Positions 11,854 to 25,700 of a DNA stretch of 64,000 nucleotides are shown here, piece by piece (positions within the stretch are counted from its first letter, which is position 1; every line of letters starts with the position of its first letter). A program made the position numbers and the translations under genes. The notes beneath the pieces were generated by a model. The model ran no database searches. It saw only the letters and a program-made list of their open reading frames with translations, and was not told the origin of the DNA. The DNA is taken from positions 3,038,001-3,102,000 of the forward strand of contig HG738137.1 of the NCBI GenBank assembly GCA_000499405.2, written 5' to 3'. This stretch comes from Onchocerca volvulus (taxonomy: Eukaryota > Nematoda > Chromadorea > Rhabditida > Onchocercidae).

Positions 11854-12616
11854 TTATTTGTCGAGATGATTAACAGAATGTGCATATGAGAGCCAAGATT
11901 GCATTATGTAGTGTACGATACCTTTTCGTATTTTAGCCTTCATTCCAATGAATAGAAGTATTCTAGTAGCTATTGCATTTGGTAGATGCCAACCTGAGAC
12001 TAATATGAGAAGCATTATTGGACTGAGTGATTTGATTTGATTAGCCCACGCGACGCTTTTTATGTCATCTGCTCTTTCAGAAGATTTTATTACAGTATTG
12101 TTGAACAGCTCATTAGAGCAACGTGGTATCCTGTCGATTGGATTACACAAATCGGTTTGGCATTGACATCGCAAGAGAACAGAATTATATGGTATCTCAT
12201 GCTCATCACAACCTGCAAAGCTACATTCATTTTCCAGAAAGGATTATAATGATATCTTTGATTAACTCAGATAGCTAATTTTTTGTAGTTTTCTATGAAT
12301 CCGATGAAGAGTTCTTGCTGAACATAAACAATGGGGAGAGTGTAAAATGTTGCAAATGTTATTAGTCTTGATTACCATTGAATTCATCGTCGGTACATCC
12401 AGAAATCCAAAAAGGAGATGAACCTCGTACCTCTGCAAAAAAGCAGTAGCTACGATTGCACTCAGTGACAGCTGGTTCGCAGCAGCTACCGCCCGGTATC
12501 ATCCAACTTTCTTCTGCCACTATTTTGCCATGACAGTACCAACAATTGAGAGAAGTGATGGTAATTAAACAAAATGTACCAAATATGAATAATAGAAACA
12601 GACGGTGAAGGGACAT
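11854..12616 (-). CDS. Secreted Ly6/uPAR-type cysteine-rich protein (ODR-2/HOT-like)
   Basis: Two exons, 12376-12616 and 11854-12212 (phase 1 junction), encode about 199 residues if the second exon is not spliced further. Residues 1-23 form a signal peptide (MSLHRLFLLFIFGTFC...). The mature part starts LNCWYC, has a SCC pair and further cysteines, and closes with CQCQTDLCN, the C-x-C-x3-D-x-C-N end of three-finger Ly6 domains. A hydrophobic segment near residues 148-168 (SPIMLLILVSGW...) may be a GPI-anchor signal or membrane segment, but a basic tail (MKAKIRK) follows it. A GTATCG after IRK could be a further donor, so the C-terminus is uncertain. The domain class is fairly clear; the specific nematode relative (ODR-2, HOT proteins) is inference. 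A role at the neuronal or body surface is possible but not shown. Confidence 0.75.
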
Positions 12617-14814
12617 TGACGAGAACAAATGGAACAAACAACTCGTTCTGAATTCAAGTTCAAACCGAAAGAATAATTCAAAAATGAATCGAACTCTATG
12701 ATCCGATATTCTGTCCTTATTTTTCCTTCTCTGAAAGTCAGATATCATTTGATATATCCATCATTTATTCACACTGTCATCAGCATTACTGAGTATAATG
12801 TCAATACTTATACCTTTATCCATGGTGAACGTTCATCTATTCCTATATGAATATATTCATTCTTACTTTTATTTTTCTATGAAAAAATCTTCTCACCATT
12901 AATTATTCCGAATTTATCCTGATTTCTCAATTATTCATATTCATCGTATAGATACGGTTAGTACAATGTTTAAATTAATTTCTCGCGACATCTATACGAT
13001 AAAAAAAAAGTTAAACGAGAATAAACGATGAACACTAGATCTCGATAAATTAAGTGATGAGCAGTGGCTCTTGCGAGAAAAAAAAAGAATGAAAGAGGAA
13101 TGAAGGGTTTTATCGATAGAGTCAAAATTGAATTTCTAAAAATCAACTTAAAACTTATTTTCATTTACCACTAATTGTTCGGGGAACTTTGTTAAGTCTA
13201 TCAAGAATGTCTATGTGTCTGTCCATCTGCATTGCTTATACGCCTGTTTCCAAGATATCCCTGATTAATTTGGTTCTTACACCTTTATTTCTTGCAGCTC
13301 ATATTGTATTTTATCGGGAATGCTCAGCCTGAGGCATATTCACTTAATTGTTACTCTTTTATTGGAACGCATTTGTTCTCTTTGTTCCTTCGTTGCTAAC
13401 CTTTCTCCTTGCGACTGATAAACTTAGTTTAGAAAAGCATGTTGAATTCGTTTGCACGAAAAAAAAGATTATCACTGGACGAATAGAATAGGAATAAAAA
13501 ATGATATGCGAATAGAGGAATGCTACGTCGCAGCTGGTAATTTAATTTTAAGCATTGCTTCTCAAACATCCATGCCGTTCGCTGTTGTTCAGTAAATATA
13601 ACCAATGAGTGCAGGAAGTTCCAAGATTATTATGCTGGAAGAATTTGGTGTGAAATATGCTGTCAAATCAGCATTACATGTGCATATATTTAACTATAAA
13701 AGTCAATTGGAAGAAAAACTCATCGAAAAAACTAATTAATCACATAGTTTGAAGTATTGTGTGGATAATGCAAGTCTTTGCAGAATGTCCACGTTGCTCT
13801 CTCAAGGCCATCCATAACGCTTTTTCCAGTAAACTTCTGCGACCTTAAGTCAATTAGCATGACACCGAAGTAGAATAACTTATAGAAACTATTGGAATGA
13901 TTATTTTACTGTTTATGAAGTAACTTCCACCATGAGAAAAGATTTCTAAGGCACTCATAAGACAAAAATAGGCTATGAAGGATCAAGAGCCCAACATAAT
14001 CGGAATGTGATATTGAATTGAAGAACCATAAGCTAATGAATACCATTAAAATATTGCGACCAGTCGAATCTGAGTAATACTCTGAGCATTACGAAAAGCT
14101 AATTGGAAATGCTTCCTATAGCATCTGCTAATTGAAGTTTTTACCATCAAAGTTCTCATTTTACAGAATTTAGACTTCACATTTCTATGGAAAAATAAAC
14201 AAATGCAAATGGAATGAGGGATCAGATTCTGGCCTTTCCCTTATTATGTATTTTTGGCCTTTCTCTTATAATGTATTTTTTTTTTTAGAAGACAATCCAA
14301 AGTAGCAACTAAGAAATAATATCCTTTAAAAAAAACTGATGAACATATTTATTTTTTGATGAGGGCAACTGACTAAACCATTCCAGAAATCTTGCTGTTC
14401 CACACGAATGGATCTCATGAACAACTCTCCAGTCCTTTAATGTGGACAAATTTATTTCATGATCCAAACTTGCATATCACTAAATTATAGATGACAAAAT
14501 AACAAGCTGTAAGCATTTTATAAGAGAAGAATACTCACATGCCCTTATGATATAATTATTTTGCATATTTCATAATCATACCGTGGCATGTATTCCTAAT
14601 TTCACAATGTAAATCAAGATGGGAAAAGGAAAACCATAGTATAAGAAAACACAAGGTTAAAATAACTTGATGATGAAGTTATCAATAACACTATTTGGAT
14701 TCCCAACATTTCAAACTTGTTGCGCATATCCCGTAAGGTAACCACGTATTTCTTCTCTAATGCAACTTGCTGAATCTGCTTTCAGAACTACAGCGCGTAC
14801 CATTACAGCTTCGG
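12617..14814. other. Intergenic region, no gene seen
   Basis: About 2.2 kb of AT-rich sequence. The longest frames (about 64 codons) are low-complexity. It should contain the Ly6 gene promoter and the 3' flank of exportin-2, including a T-rich tract near 14278. Confidence 0.45.
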
Positions 14815-16528
14815 CTAGATAGGCTGCAATGAAATAACTGCAATGTTGAAAATCTTCCTTACTGCATAAAACTTGAATGAGTTTATAGAGACTTAAAGCA
14901 AATAAATAATCAGCAAAGATTGAAAAAAAGATGAATATACCTAAGCCAAGTAAATAGCGGTTGGACAAAGTTTGAAGTTCAAATGATTCGCTCAATATCT
15001 TTGGAAGACGAGGGAGCAAATTTTTATTATGTACATAACTGTCTCAAGTTTGAAGTTCCGAGCCACTTATATACATGGTTAAAATTTGCTTCTTCTGCCT
15101 TTTAAAAGTGCTGAATGAATTTTTTGAATTTCAAACCTATTGAAAGGAAAAAAAAAGAGTTCCAAATAGGCTCAAGAAATTCTTAAAAATGATAAATAAA
15201 AAAAAAGATAACTCAGTTCTATAAAAGGCCAAAAAACTGGATTAAAGTATGTTAAAGCATTGATAAAGGAAAAAAAAAGGACAAACCTTTAAAATTGACA
15301 ATTTCGGTAGCGATTATATCTGGATGCTGTGCATAACTCAGCTTACAGTAGGGATCATTCCGTTCCAATTCTAGTGTAGAGAATCCTGTTCCTTGTTCTT
15401 CAATATCGTCTGCATTCAAAGGAGTTGGTCCACAACCGGAAGCCTCCACCAACTGTACTAATGACTCCACCAGTATTCCATACTGTAATCTATAAAAGCA
15501 GATATATGAAAATAGTCAAATTATGAAAATAAATCGTTTTATATAAGCTGAGGACCAAAATTGCTGCTTCATTTTTTTTTTTTCATTAAATGAAGAATTT
15601 AATGTGTGTAAAGTAATGGCATTAACATAATGCATAACGGATATTTCATTAATTAAACTTTGAAGTGAATAAAAGAAAAACAACTTACCCTAATTTGTCT
15701 ACTGTATCAGCTGCAAGATTGGCAAAACCAATACAACATAGTCGTTTTTCATCATAGGTTGTAGTATTGTACATTTTACCTAATTCAGGAATGAGAATCT
15801 TGTCGACAACCATCGTGAACATACCCGTCTGTATTAATTCCAGAACCTGAACAAGATAAAAATTCATATTTATTATTTTGCAAAAATCGAAACTGAGAAG
15901 GAAATATACCTGATAGAGAATAACACTTCCTCGCACAATTGCAAATCGAGCCAGAAAAAGGACGAAGTTTTTCATGAATTTGGTTGTCTTCGTGAACTGA
16001 ATTCGTCGTAACATCGGGATTAGAAGCGAGGAATCCGTTAATACATCGGCCTGCTGAAAACCATAAAGACCATAATTTCTAAGAATAGCTCTTCATTTTC
16101 TTTGCAACAAAATTATTAACATTGAATCCTTAATAGACATACATTTACGTAGTGCAGGAATATACTGGCTAGCTGGAAGCCATGCTGATCTAAAGCTTTC
16201 GAAGAAATCAACTTCTGGTAGAGTGCCAAAAGATTACCAGCATAATTAGCCAAAATATGCTTACCGTGACTACGCATAAATGATTCAATCACCTAGAAAC
16301 AAAGATGGTTCAAATTAATAATTGTAAAGCGAATAGTATGGGAAAAAAAAAAAGAAAAAAAAATTGGACCTACCAATAAGGCAGCAGGAATATTTGCTGT
16401 TCGTAGCCATAATTCGCCTTTCATGAGGTTAGCGAAAAAAGGTAAATAGCTATCCACAGAAGATGTACCTGTCTTTTGTTTCTGTGCTTCAGCCTGATCT
16501 AATAGAAGGGCTGTAACAAACTTGAATC

Positions 16529-16573
<45 letters not shown>

Positions 16574-19500
16574 TAAAACCCATTATTGCAAGATTTATTC
16601 AAAATTATTAACCTGTAATTTGTAGCGCATATGGCACAAAATCGACAGCATCTGAGGAAAAAATGCTTTCTATGAGAGGCACCACGAATTTATCGATACC
16701 ACCATCAACTACTGCGTAAACCTATAATTCAAGGAAAGATGAATCGTACAAAAAATTTCAAAGAGAAGATGTATTACAATTTAATATGAAACTATCATTT
16801 TTCTGAATAAATCAAAATGATTTCCTTAAGAAAACCTATCCTTCGGAAGTCAATAAATAAATAAACATATATATTACTAACCTGTCTGATCAATACACAA
16901 AGTGACTCAAAGACATAATGAAGATGCAACGGATTAACTGGATTTTTCACAGCAATGCCAATCATAGTGGCCAGCTTGTCAACAATATGGGCAGAACTTT
17001 TTGCTGTTTCCATCTATAATAAAACTTACATTAAGAAAGAAATGAACAATAAGGTATGGAAGTGTAATAACCAAATGATTTCACATAATTTCGAACATAT
17101 CAGTAGGATAACTCTCCTTTCATCACTTAAATATCATAAATGACGTACAAATAACTCACAATCATAATTCTTTTAACATCAAACAGTATCACATGAAGAT
17201 TTGAATGCAACTTCATATAACAAATAAAGGATCTGGTCACCATGATAAATTGCCGATTTAATTATAATCAAAGGTATTTTATATTCAAGGACGGGAGCAG
17301 GAAGGAGAAGGAAGAGGAAGAAGGAGCAAAAGTAATTTCAAACACAGCAATTAGCCTTCTACAAACAAAGATGTTGCTTCTTCATAACGTGTGAATAATT
17401 TAAAATGTTGAATAATCTAAATAACTTTCAATTCTCTACACTTTTCAAAAAATGTGAAAATATCAAAGATTTTATAAATCATTTGCAAACTTGAGCATTA
17501 GAAACTTCTCAAAATTAAGTAACAAAGAAAAATAATACTTACATCGATAATGTTGAAGCAACGCATTAAAGCCTTCATGAGATAATGTGAGTTCTGTGCC
17601 TTTGAATCGGTTTCAAAACAAGCGAATAAAGCAAAAATCAATTGACCTACTGGTACATTTTCATGCGTTAAAAGAACCTTAAATATAATTATGAAACTTT
17701 GATGAAAAAATAAGAAATACTTGAAGAGCTGATTAATATTGAATGCATAGAGAACAACGATAACATATATAGAATAAGAAATAGAGAAATGCACCTTTCC
17801 GGTTTCTTTGGATTTCACAAGCAAAAGCCTTTCCAGAGCATAGGCAGTATACTGATGCAAGATCGTATGTCGCGAAGAAAGTAATTTCAAAAATGCACTA
17901 ATGACTTCTATCAAATGATCTGGCCGTAAATGATTTCGGAACACGACAATATATTTCAGTGCATCGGTCTTTAATATTGGCAATGTATCGACATCAAACA
18001 TAAACAGATCACTATGTACATGTGTTTGATAAAAGTCCACGACGTCAACCTGAAATAAAATTCTTGACTAAAAGTACTGACTTCCAGAAGTTTAAATCCC
18101 TCTAACTATTGCCATCTCGATTCCAGTTCTATTATAAGAAAACTTATAAAACTTACGACATCACTAGTAATGGTTGCTCCATGCTTTACAGTTTCTGCTT
18201 TTACTGCAACTGCTGTTATCAAGCAATAAACGACATCCTTCTTCAGCCAATTATTAATGAGATCTGTTACACTTTCTTGCAAAAATGATTGCAATACCCC
18301 TGATAAGATGCCCAAAATTCGAGATTCTTCAGGTCGACGACAAAGCGCTCTTAAGAAATCGCTTGCTCCGCGACGTCGGGTACCAATATCAGAACCTGAA
18401 ATAAAACTATTAAAATAGAAAAATACTCGGAATTGATAGTGACATGACTGTTTGTAGCATCTTTCATTACGAGAACAATTCTAGTTCATCGATGACTTCA
18501 ATAACTACCGATGATTTCAATAACCATGTCTCTAAAAAATTTTTAGAATTTTTATGTCCCATATGTATAATATTCCACGAATCAGTTCCATCTTTTAAAA
18601 TCTTAGCGCTAGAAAAATAAGGAAATAATCAATAAATAAAGCAAGGTTGATAGAAACTCAGAATTCAAGGTATTAGTAACAAAGCGGTGGATATTAAAAA
18701 TGGATTGCCTTCATTTGGAAGCAAATCATCAAATCTCCAAATGAAGAAAAATGGAAACAAAGGATAGAATAGACACTTGCCAATTTTTCAGTTAAAATAT
18801 ACGAATTATAACAGAAATTTTGTAAGATTCACAGAAAAAGCATTAATAAAAGTACCTTCAACATCCTTTCTCATATATTCAAAAGGATCGTCCTCGAAAA
18901 GCTCGAAATCGCATTTCCTTAGCATCACATTCTTAATTATCACGTCTTCATATAATGTCTTTAACATCTCTTCGTGTTCGAAAATTACTGAATATTGAGA
19001 TCGTTGACAAATTGAGGATAGAAATCCAAGCGACGCGTTTACTAAGGTGTCATACCTAAGAAATCATAAAGATTAGGAGGAAATTCTTTTCTTGCTCTCT
19101 CGAAATAAAGTATAATTCTTTACTCTCACTAAAAATGGACCTTGCTTTTTGATCGATCGAAACAAGAAGCTGCCAAACGCATTCTATTAGCCAACATCTT
19201 TGTTCTGCTTTTTCTTTCACCGAATTGTTATCACTGGGCATCATGAAAGGCATTATTTCTTCTTCATATCGCTATAATAAGCTTTGCTACCCGAAATGTT
19301 TCGAATAAACAACAAAGATTAGAAAAATGAATTCAGAGAGAAAAAAATATCCAAATCAGTAGCATGTACACATACCTGGGAGTAAAGAGTGATGATTTCA
19401 CATATACAACACTTCAGCTTATCTAGAATATTAGCCTCTGAATCGATACTTTTGGCATCTATTTGAGGAATTTGCAATCTCAGTAATGCCATAAAACCAT

Positions 19501-21298
19501 TTATCCATGTACTTAAGTGATCCTGAAGATGTTATACAATAAGTAATAAAAAATGTTTTACAAGAACTTTCCTTTACTGAATTCGTTTTCCTGCCTCACT
19601 TAAAGTTTTTAAGTCCGAGACTTCTAATAGTATCGATTTGGAAAAACTAGTATCGATGACTGCCAATAATTAGATCATATATTTACCTCGAAATACTCCG
19701 GCAAATCTTGTGAGCAAAGAGAATGAAAACATTTCGTAATCAGAGTAGTAACTTCAATCCATGCCTGACATTCTGCTTCCGACATCAAATCTTTATTTGG
19801 GATACATTCCACCATTTTTGCAAATAAGTCGGTTAATGGTGCTGCTATCTGAAAAAAGAATAGAATGTAAAGAGGTATTCGTCTTGTCAAAATGATATGC
19901 AACTCAGATTATTGTCATAAACTCACCGCCTGTAGCACAATGACTAGTTCTTGCCATAACTTAGTAGACTTCACTTCATATCTATACTTCTTACAAAGCT
20001 CATCCAGCGTATACAGTGTCGATGTAAGCTTTTCCGGATTAATTTCTGTTAGATTCTGGGCTAAAATTGTGATTAGATCGGGCCATTCTTCAGGAAAATC
20101 ATGTTTTCCCATAACACACACCACTTGTGACAATTGCTTCTGAATATTCCCTGTAATTGCTCCAATGAGATACTATAAGATGAGGTAATATACCATCATA
20201 TTGCATGAAAATCAAATAAGTGCAAATAATATGTTCAAAAATATATATCTTTTTCAAATATATTAATCATGAAAAATGCTAGTCGTATTAAAAAAAAAAA
20301 AAAACTTAGCCGAACAACATGACTAAATAATTATAACAATAGCTACACTAATTATGGTTGAAAAAACACCTACCAGAACTGCCAAGCATGCTCTGTAATG
20401 CTTTTGATCGCAGCTGTGCTCGTTCTGTATCGTTTATTTCAACCATACACTTCTCCTTATTCTGGAAGAGTCTGCAGGATACAAATAGTTTTCAAAGTAA
20501 TATGAGAAAAGAAGCATTAAAAAAAGACAACCTTGTAGCATGAAACAAAAATATCCAACTTATTTAAAAAACAAGTTTCATTCTGTCTTCTCACTTTTCG
20601 TTCACCGACTATGGTTTTTTCTATTTCATAGTACAAAACATATATTTATCGATATGGATCATTGAAATTGAGAAACAGAACGTTTTTTCATATTCGAATT
20701 TTAAAAAACAAGTGCAAACAGCGGTCAAGCAATATGCATTTGTCAAACATGTTGAAAAAGCTCATTATATTGGAAATAATCATACCTAATGCAGTCTTAA
20801 AAAAACAAAGGAAATAACATGGAGAAGTTTAATAAAAAAAAAAGAATTATAAATAGATACCCAGTTCTCTTTGACGAAATTCTTGAGTGACACTGCTGAC
20901 GCCAATGCAACTGCGGGAAGCATTTGTTGATCGAATATAAGATCAAAGCAAACCATCCCAAATCCTGAAGATACACAATATCAAGCAATACGATCCAAAA
21001 GAATCATTTATATAAGAACGGAAGGAAATTACCAACGAATAATTCATTTTGAAGAGAAGTGAACTGAAAAATGTTAGAAACCGAAAAACAACGCGGAAAG
21101 TTGTAGTCACTAATTCGAGTGAAATCATAAGTCGCAATCCTTATATCATCATAGCTACTGGTTGGATATGTGCAACTTACCAGGTAACTGCTCCATTTGC
21201 TTCAGCTGATTTTCTGCATTTCGTCGTATTTGTGCGTTTGGTTCCAGTGTTCGCTGCAAACATTCAGCCACCACCACCGCTTCTGCTCCCGAAGTCAT
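14815..21298 (-). CDS. xpo-2: Exportin-2 (CAS/CSE1), importin-alpha re-exporter
   Basis: Karyopherin-beta that returns importin-alpha to the cytoplasm with RanGTP. A multi-exon HEAT-repeat protein. The N-terminal importin-beta domain begins MTSGAEAVVVAECLQRTLEP at 21298 (exon 21181-21298) and continues with VALASAVSLKNFVKENW (human SVTFKNYIKRNW). The family signature DFPEEWPDL (human DFPQKWPDL) and LCKKYRYEVKSTKLWQEL (human LFKRYRHEFKSNELWTEI) lie near 19915-20133. The C-terminus reads AQHPDIIATEIVNFK, then an exon with LPKILSESFELQTLSNRYL (human SLHKLSTACPGR..ALQYL) and a last short exon starting at 14837 that ends VISLQPI at the TAG 14815-14817. A weak acceptor (ATAATCAG) lies one base before the ATG. 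I did not fix every internal junction. Intron sizes run from about 60 bases to several hundred. Confidence 0.92.
16531..16571. repeat. Homopolymer T(41) in an exportin-2 intron
   Basis: An uninterrupted run of 41 T on the plus strand (poly-A in the exportin-2 sense strand) directly abuts exon-flanking sequence. Its length is probably variable or partly a sequencing artefact. Confidence 0.9.
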
Positions 21299-22708
21299 CC
21301 TGATTATAGAAGATGTGCATGAAAGGGAATAGAAGAAGAAAACATTACGCACGAACACTTTATAAACAACACGCAAAACATGCCAAACCCCAACCATCAA
21401 TTTAAATTCGATACTGCTTCCCAACTTACAAAAAATCTGCTGAAATTGCATGAAAATCAACGTCCCACACGGTCATGTATGTCTTGCGTTGAAATAAAGA
21501 TAGTGACTGAGGGCTTTCGGAGAGAGGTCACGAAGTTCGGGTGGAATATAAAGCTGCAAGTGGATTAAGTTTGTAGACGACGACTCAAGGGGAGAACTTC
21601 TGCTTTCTTTCAGTTTCATCCCACATGCACTAGTTATCGCTATCAATCAAGTGATGAAATTGATAAGGTGATAACATCACATAAAATCTGACCATCTCAT
21701 GGTTTCCTGATGGTAGCTGTAAGAAACTAATCTCTGAATGGTAGAAATAAAACGCAAACTTTAGTGAAGTTACGACGTGAAGTAGCTAAATTAGCTCACT
21801 GACCATTCTTTTCCAGATTACGGAAAGTCGGGAAATTCATTCGTTCATTTATTGAAATTTGTCTTCAACAAAACAGCAATAAGCGGATCAGCTGGAGAAT
21901 TGAGCAGTTGTTGAAAGACAGATCGCACACATATGTAAGCACGAATTATACTTTATCGAGATTAGTGCCAAGTATACCAGAATTACATGGCTTTATTAGA
22001 GTCTTCAAATATTTATCACTTCATTTTCTGTTATGTAGCAGATTAATTAAACAAAAGAATCTGATCCTCTGATTAATTCGTTTCACAATGATAGCATAGA
22101 AATAGTTGAAGTCTTTTCAAAATATATGTGACATACATTATGAAGGCGAAAGTATTCAATAACATTTTGTTTAATTTTAAACGTCAAAAAATATCACAAT
22201 CATTAATCTAATATAACAAAAAAACATTTATTGAAATTATTTGAAGCTTTTTAATGGATCATTAATTAATTTGGATCTAATAATAAAATTTCATTTCTAA
22301 AGATAGTTGTAAAATTTTTAAAGTTTGGTAGTCTTTATTTTTCTCAAGTTTTTATTTTACAACATCTTGACCTTATTTTGGATTTATTTTACTCAGTTCA
22401 TATGATATCTAATTACAATTAAATAACACTAAAGTAGCATAAATATACGTACGCTATTTTGTAAAAAGAAAAAAGAGAAAAAAAAAAGGAAAGAAAAAGG
22501 CATTATCATCGCAGTTTTGATGTTGTCCTTTCTGAGTAACGAATAAACTCTCCGTTTTTCGAATAGACCCTCTTCTTCGAATATACCTCTCCCTTTCCCA
22601 AATGTGATCCGTTTCCTTTCATGAATATATTTTCTTTCAAACATGTACTACTTTTTCTTTCTGAATTTACTTTACTAATTCATCCCGAATCACAAAGTAG
22701 TAGTAATG
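21299..22708. other. Intergenic region between exportin-2 and myotubularin
   Basis: About 1.4 kb with no supported gene. It should contain the exportin-2 promoter at its left end and the myotubularin 3' UTR at its right end. Polypurine runs at about 22460-22500 create a charged minus-strand frame that I reject as a gene. Confidence 0.45.
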
Positions 22709-25700
22709 CTACCTAAATTCTGCATTCGGAACACTTTTACTAAGAGCCTGCTCATGCATAATCACTTCAGCTTTCAAAGCTTCAACCTTCTGTAAAATCT
22801 TCTCGTTCACAAGAGCTTCAACATCCTGAAATAAATTGTCTTGGTTAACGAATGGCAAAAAGCCAACTATAAACATTGACAATAATGCGTTTCATTTTTA
22901 CTATCAGACTGGATTTGTCGGATTTCGTATTCGCTAACGGATATATACTGTGTTCTTAAATTGATCAGTTTCTTCCAAAAAACAGAACACGAAATATCTT
23001 ATTGATTAGTGAACAACTGAAAGTATATTTTATGGGAGTATTTAGCCCAACCAGAAACAAAACTTCGAAGGGATTTATTACCTGTCAAAATTAATGTCCC
23101 AAATATCTCTCTGGAAACTACTGAACTTATAAAGTTCCAATATAAGTCGGTAGGATTAATCAGAACTCTTCGTGGTATTTCAGTGGTCCATGAAAATTAA
23201 TACTTAATAGAATTTTAAATCAAAAAAAAAGTGGATGAGTTACCGCATGATCCTGTGCAACGATTGCTGGATTGTAACGAAAATAGTAATCTTTCCAAAC
23301 TTTAATACACATTAACCGGGTGTTTGGACGCAATACATCGACAAATCGAGGGTATTGGTTGTAGAATGGATTCAGAAAGCGTCTTTTTTCAGTAATAATG
23401 TAAGACCACAGAGATACTGTGTTTTCTTTTACTTTCTGAAAGAGCTTGAAGAGCAGATAACGAATACCGCAAGTCGATTTATCAATATATTTTACTCCAT
23501 TATGCAGTGATTTGAATAAACAAAAGTAATTCAGAATGAGAAGAATGACACTTTTCTATGAAAGTCTTACTTGATCGCGATGTCGCTGTTTCTCGCTGTT
23601 GTATAAGAATGTCCCAAAACGGCAAGAATATAACTCATCCAATACTGTTATCAGGAATGATGAATTAAATTCGAAAGCATAAGGAAACTGAATGATATAA
23701 ACAGATGTGAGAATGAGAAGTCATATGGAATTAAATGGAAAAAAAAGAGTTATTAAAATGAAGCGGTGTAAACAGATATTTGTCAGAAGATTAAGAAACG
23801 AGAAAACAATAAAGCGAATTAATATATGGATTAATCTCTTTTTGTATAAGAAAAATTTCAGTGTGAGAAAAGTGTAATCTTCCATTTCTTGAGTCAAAAT
23901 AGGTAAGTAAGATAATTGCAACTTGGCTTCTTTACCTGACTCATGATTTGCCACACACAATCAATAAACTGTACAAATATAGGGGATCTCTCGCTATCAC
24001 CATGTTTGTCTTCTCCATGTCCAACACGCTATAATTGCACACTATTCATATATTAGTTAAAGAAGAATATTCTTTCTTAAACAGAACAAAAAAAAAAAAA
24101 AAAAAAACAAGAAATAAAAAAAAAATTTTTTTCGATTTAACATACATGGGCGAACTTATGACCAAAACTGCACCATTCCTTCTCCACCAGCACTGCAAAT
24201 CCTTGGATAGTTCGATAATATGGATCGAGCTCCAGCATCGCCAATGAAGTCAACTAAATAAATTATATCGAGTATAACTAGTGCTTACCAGAGCGGAATT
24301 TGCGAAATGTTTAACAAAAAAATGATGAACTAAAAGCATACCTGAGCGGTTCTATCCCATCCATCACTACAGTGAATCAACACAGATGCTTTGTTATCCT
24401 CTACTTCCCGAGCAATTTGAGTTGCACCATCCAGAACTGTCTGTAGAAAATTTTTATACAGTCTTATATTCTTTCAACCTAACCTCCTTTTGTTCAACTA
24501 TTGTTATTTCGCAGATTATCATAACCGCAAAAATATAACTAGAAGGAAACTATTATAATATATATGTTGTAATGGTTGAAAAGTAATAACGTTAATTTTA
24601 AAATATTGATGAAAAACATAATATAAAATAGCTTGCAGCAAGCACATTTTTTTGACATCATGATAAAAAAATTCTATCATTAGAAAGACGTCCAATGTAG
24701 CATGAACGAAAATAATTCAGAAAGCAGCTATCCTAATATCATCTTATTTGTTCACAAAATGAAAGAGACGGAATGAACCTGGATGTGATTTAACCATTTC
24801 GTTTCATCCAACATACGAAACCAGTTCTTCTCATCGATACGAGGAAATGATACATCTTTCAATTTTCTTAGCCTAAAGTGTATTTTACAGTCCAACGTTC
24901 ATATAAATAGATATATCACAATAATATTTTCGTACATCTTAAAGCATATCTTTTTGACTATTGTTTCTATGGGTTTTGGTATGTACTGCAAATATACACA
25001 CAAAAAGTACTCCTTTCAGATTCTAAAAGTAACCTAATTGAAGCAGCACTAAATGAAAAGAAAAAAAAAAAGTAAATGAAAATCGGATTTTTTTATTTTT
25101 TTAGACAACATTTTCGTCAATTCTAAGTTAACTAAACTATAACAGCTTCTTTTTACAGTCTAATAGCTTCATGAATTAAAGACATTTAGCAGACACAAGG
25201 ACAATGAGAGAGCAAAATATTAAATGAACTCACGATTCTCGAACTACATGAATATTCTGTATATCTAGAAATATCAGTCGACAGTTGGCATATGAATCTT
25301 CAAAACCACCTCCTTTTGCCTGCAAAATTGTAGACTGTTAAAAAGAGGATAATTTTCTTAATGAAGACTGAAAATAGAGTTACTTACCGCAAAGGATATT
25401 TTTAACTTTCTATACAACTAAAATAAATTCTGGAATAAAAAAAAAAGAAAAAAAAAAGAAAAAATATTCAAACGCACTTTATTGACTTTCGCATTGACGG
25501 CTGGACGAGCATCAAATATAAGTAGCTGATGGGCATGGGCATTTGCTTCAATGATCATCTGCAGATATCTAAAAATAAATTTCTGACTGCATAGCGAATT
25601 ATAAACTGTGATGCTACAGAACCAAAATTATAGAAAAAATTTTTCCTCTTACTTCAGTTATTTATTAGCTATACGTTAAACTAGTTTTCTACAACTAACT

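Noticed and set aside
14711..15019. A 102-codon minus frame covering the end of exportin-2 as if it were one exon
   Set aside because: It reads through an intron. Joining 15050-14950 to a short exon at 14837 gives the family-like end YLLGL..VISLQPI with a TAG at 14815, so the longer frame is a shadow.
15690..15702. TAATTTGTCTAC resembles the special Sm site of U7 snRNA, suggestive next to an LSM10 gene
   Set aside because: It is antisense to the conserved exportin-2 coding segment DTVDKLG, lacks a following stem-loop that I can see, and is about 18 kb from LSM10. Treated as coincidence.
22429..22644. Charged 71-codon minus frame (K, R, E and G rich)
   Set aside because: Produced by a polypurine-polypyrimidine tract; biased composition, no start context and no domain.
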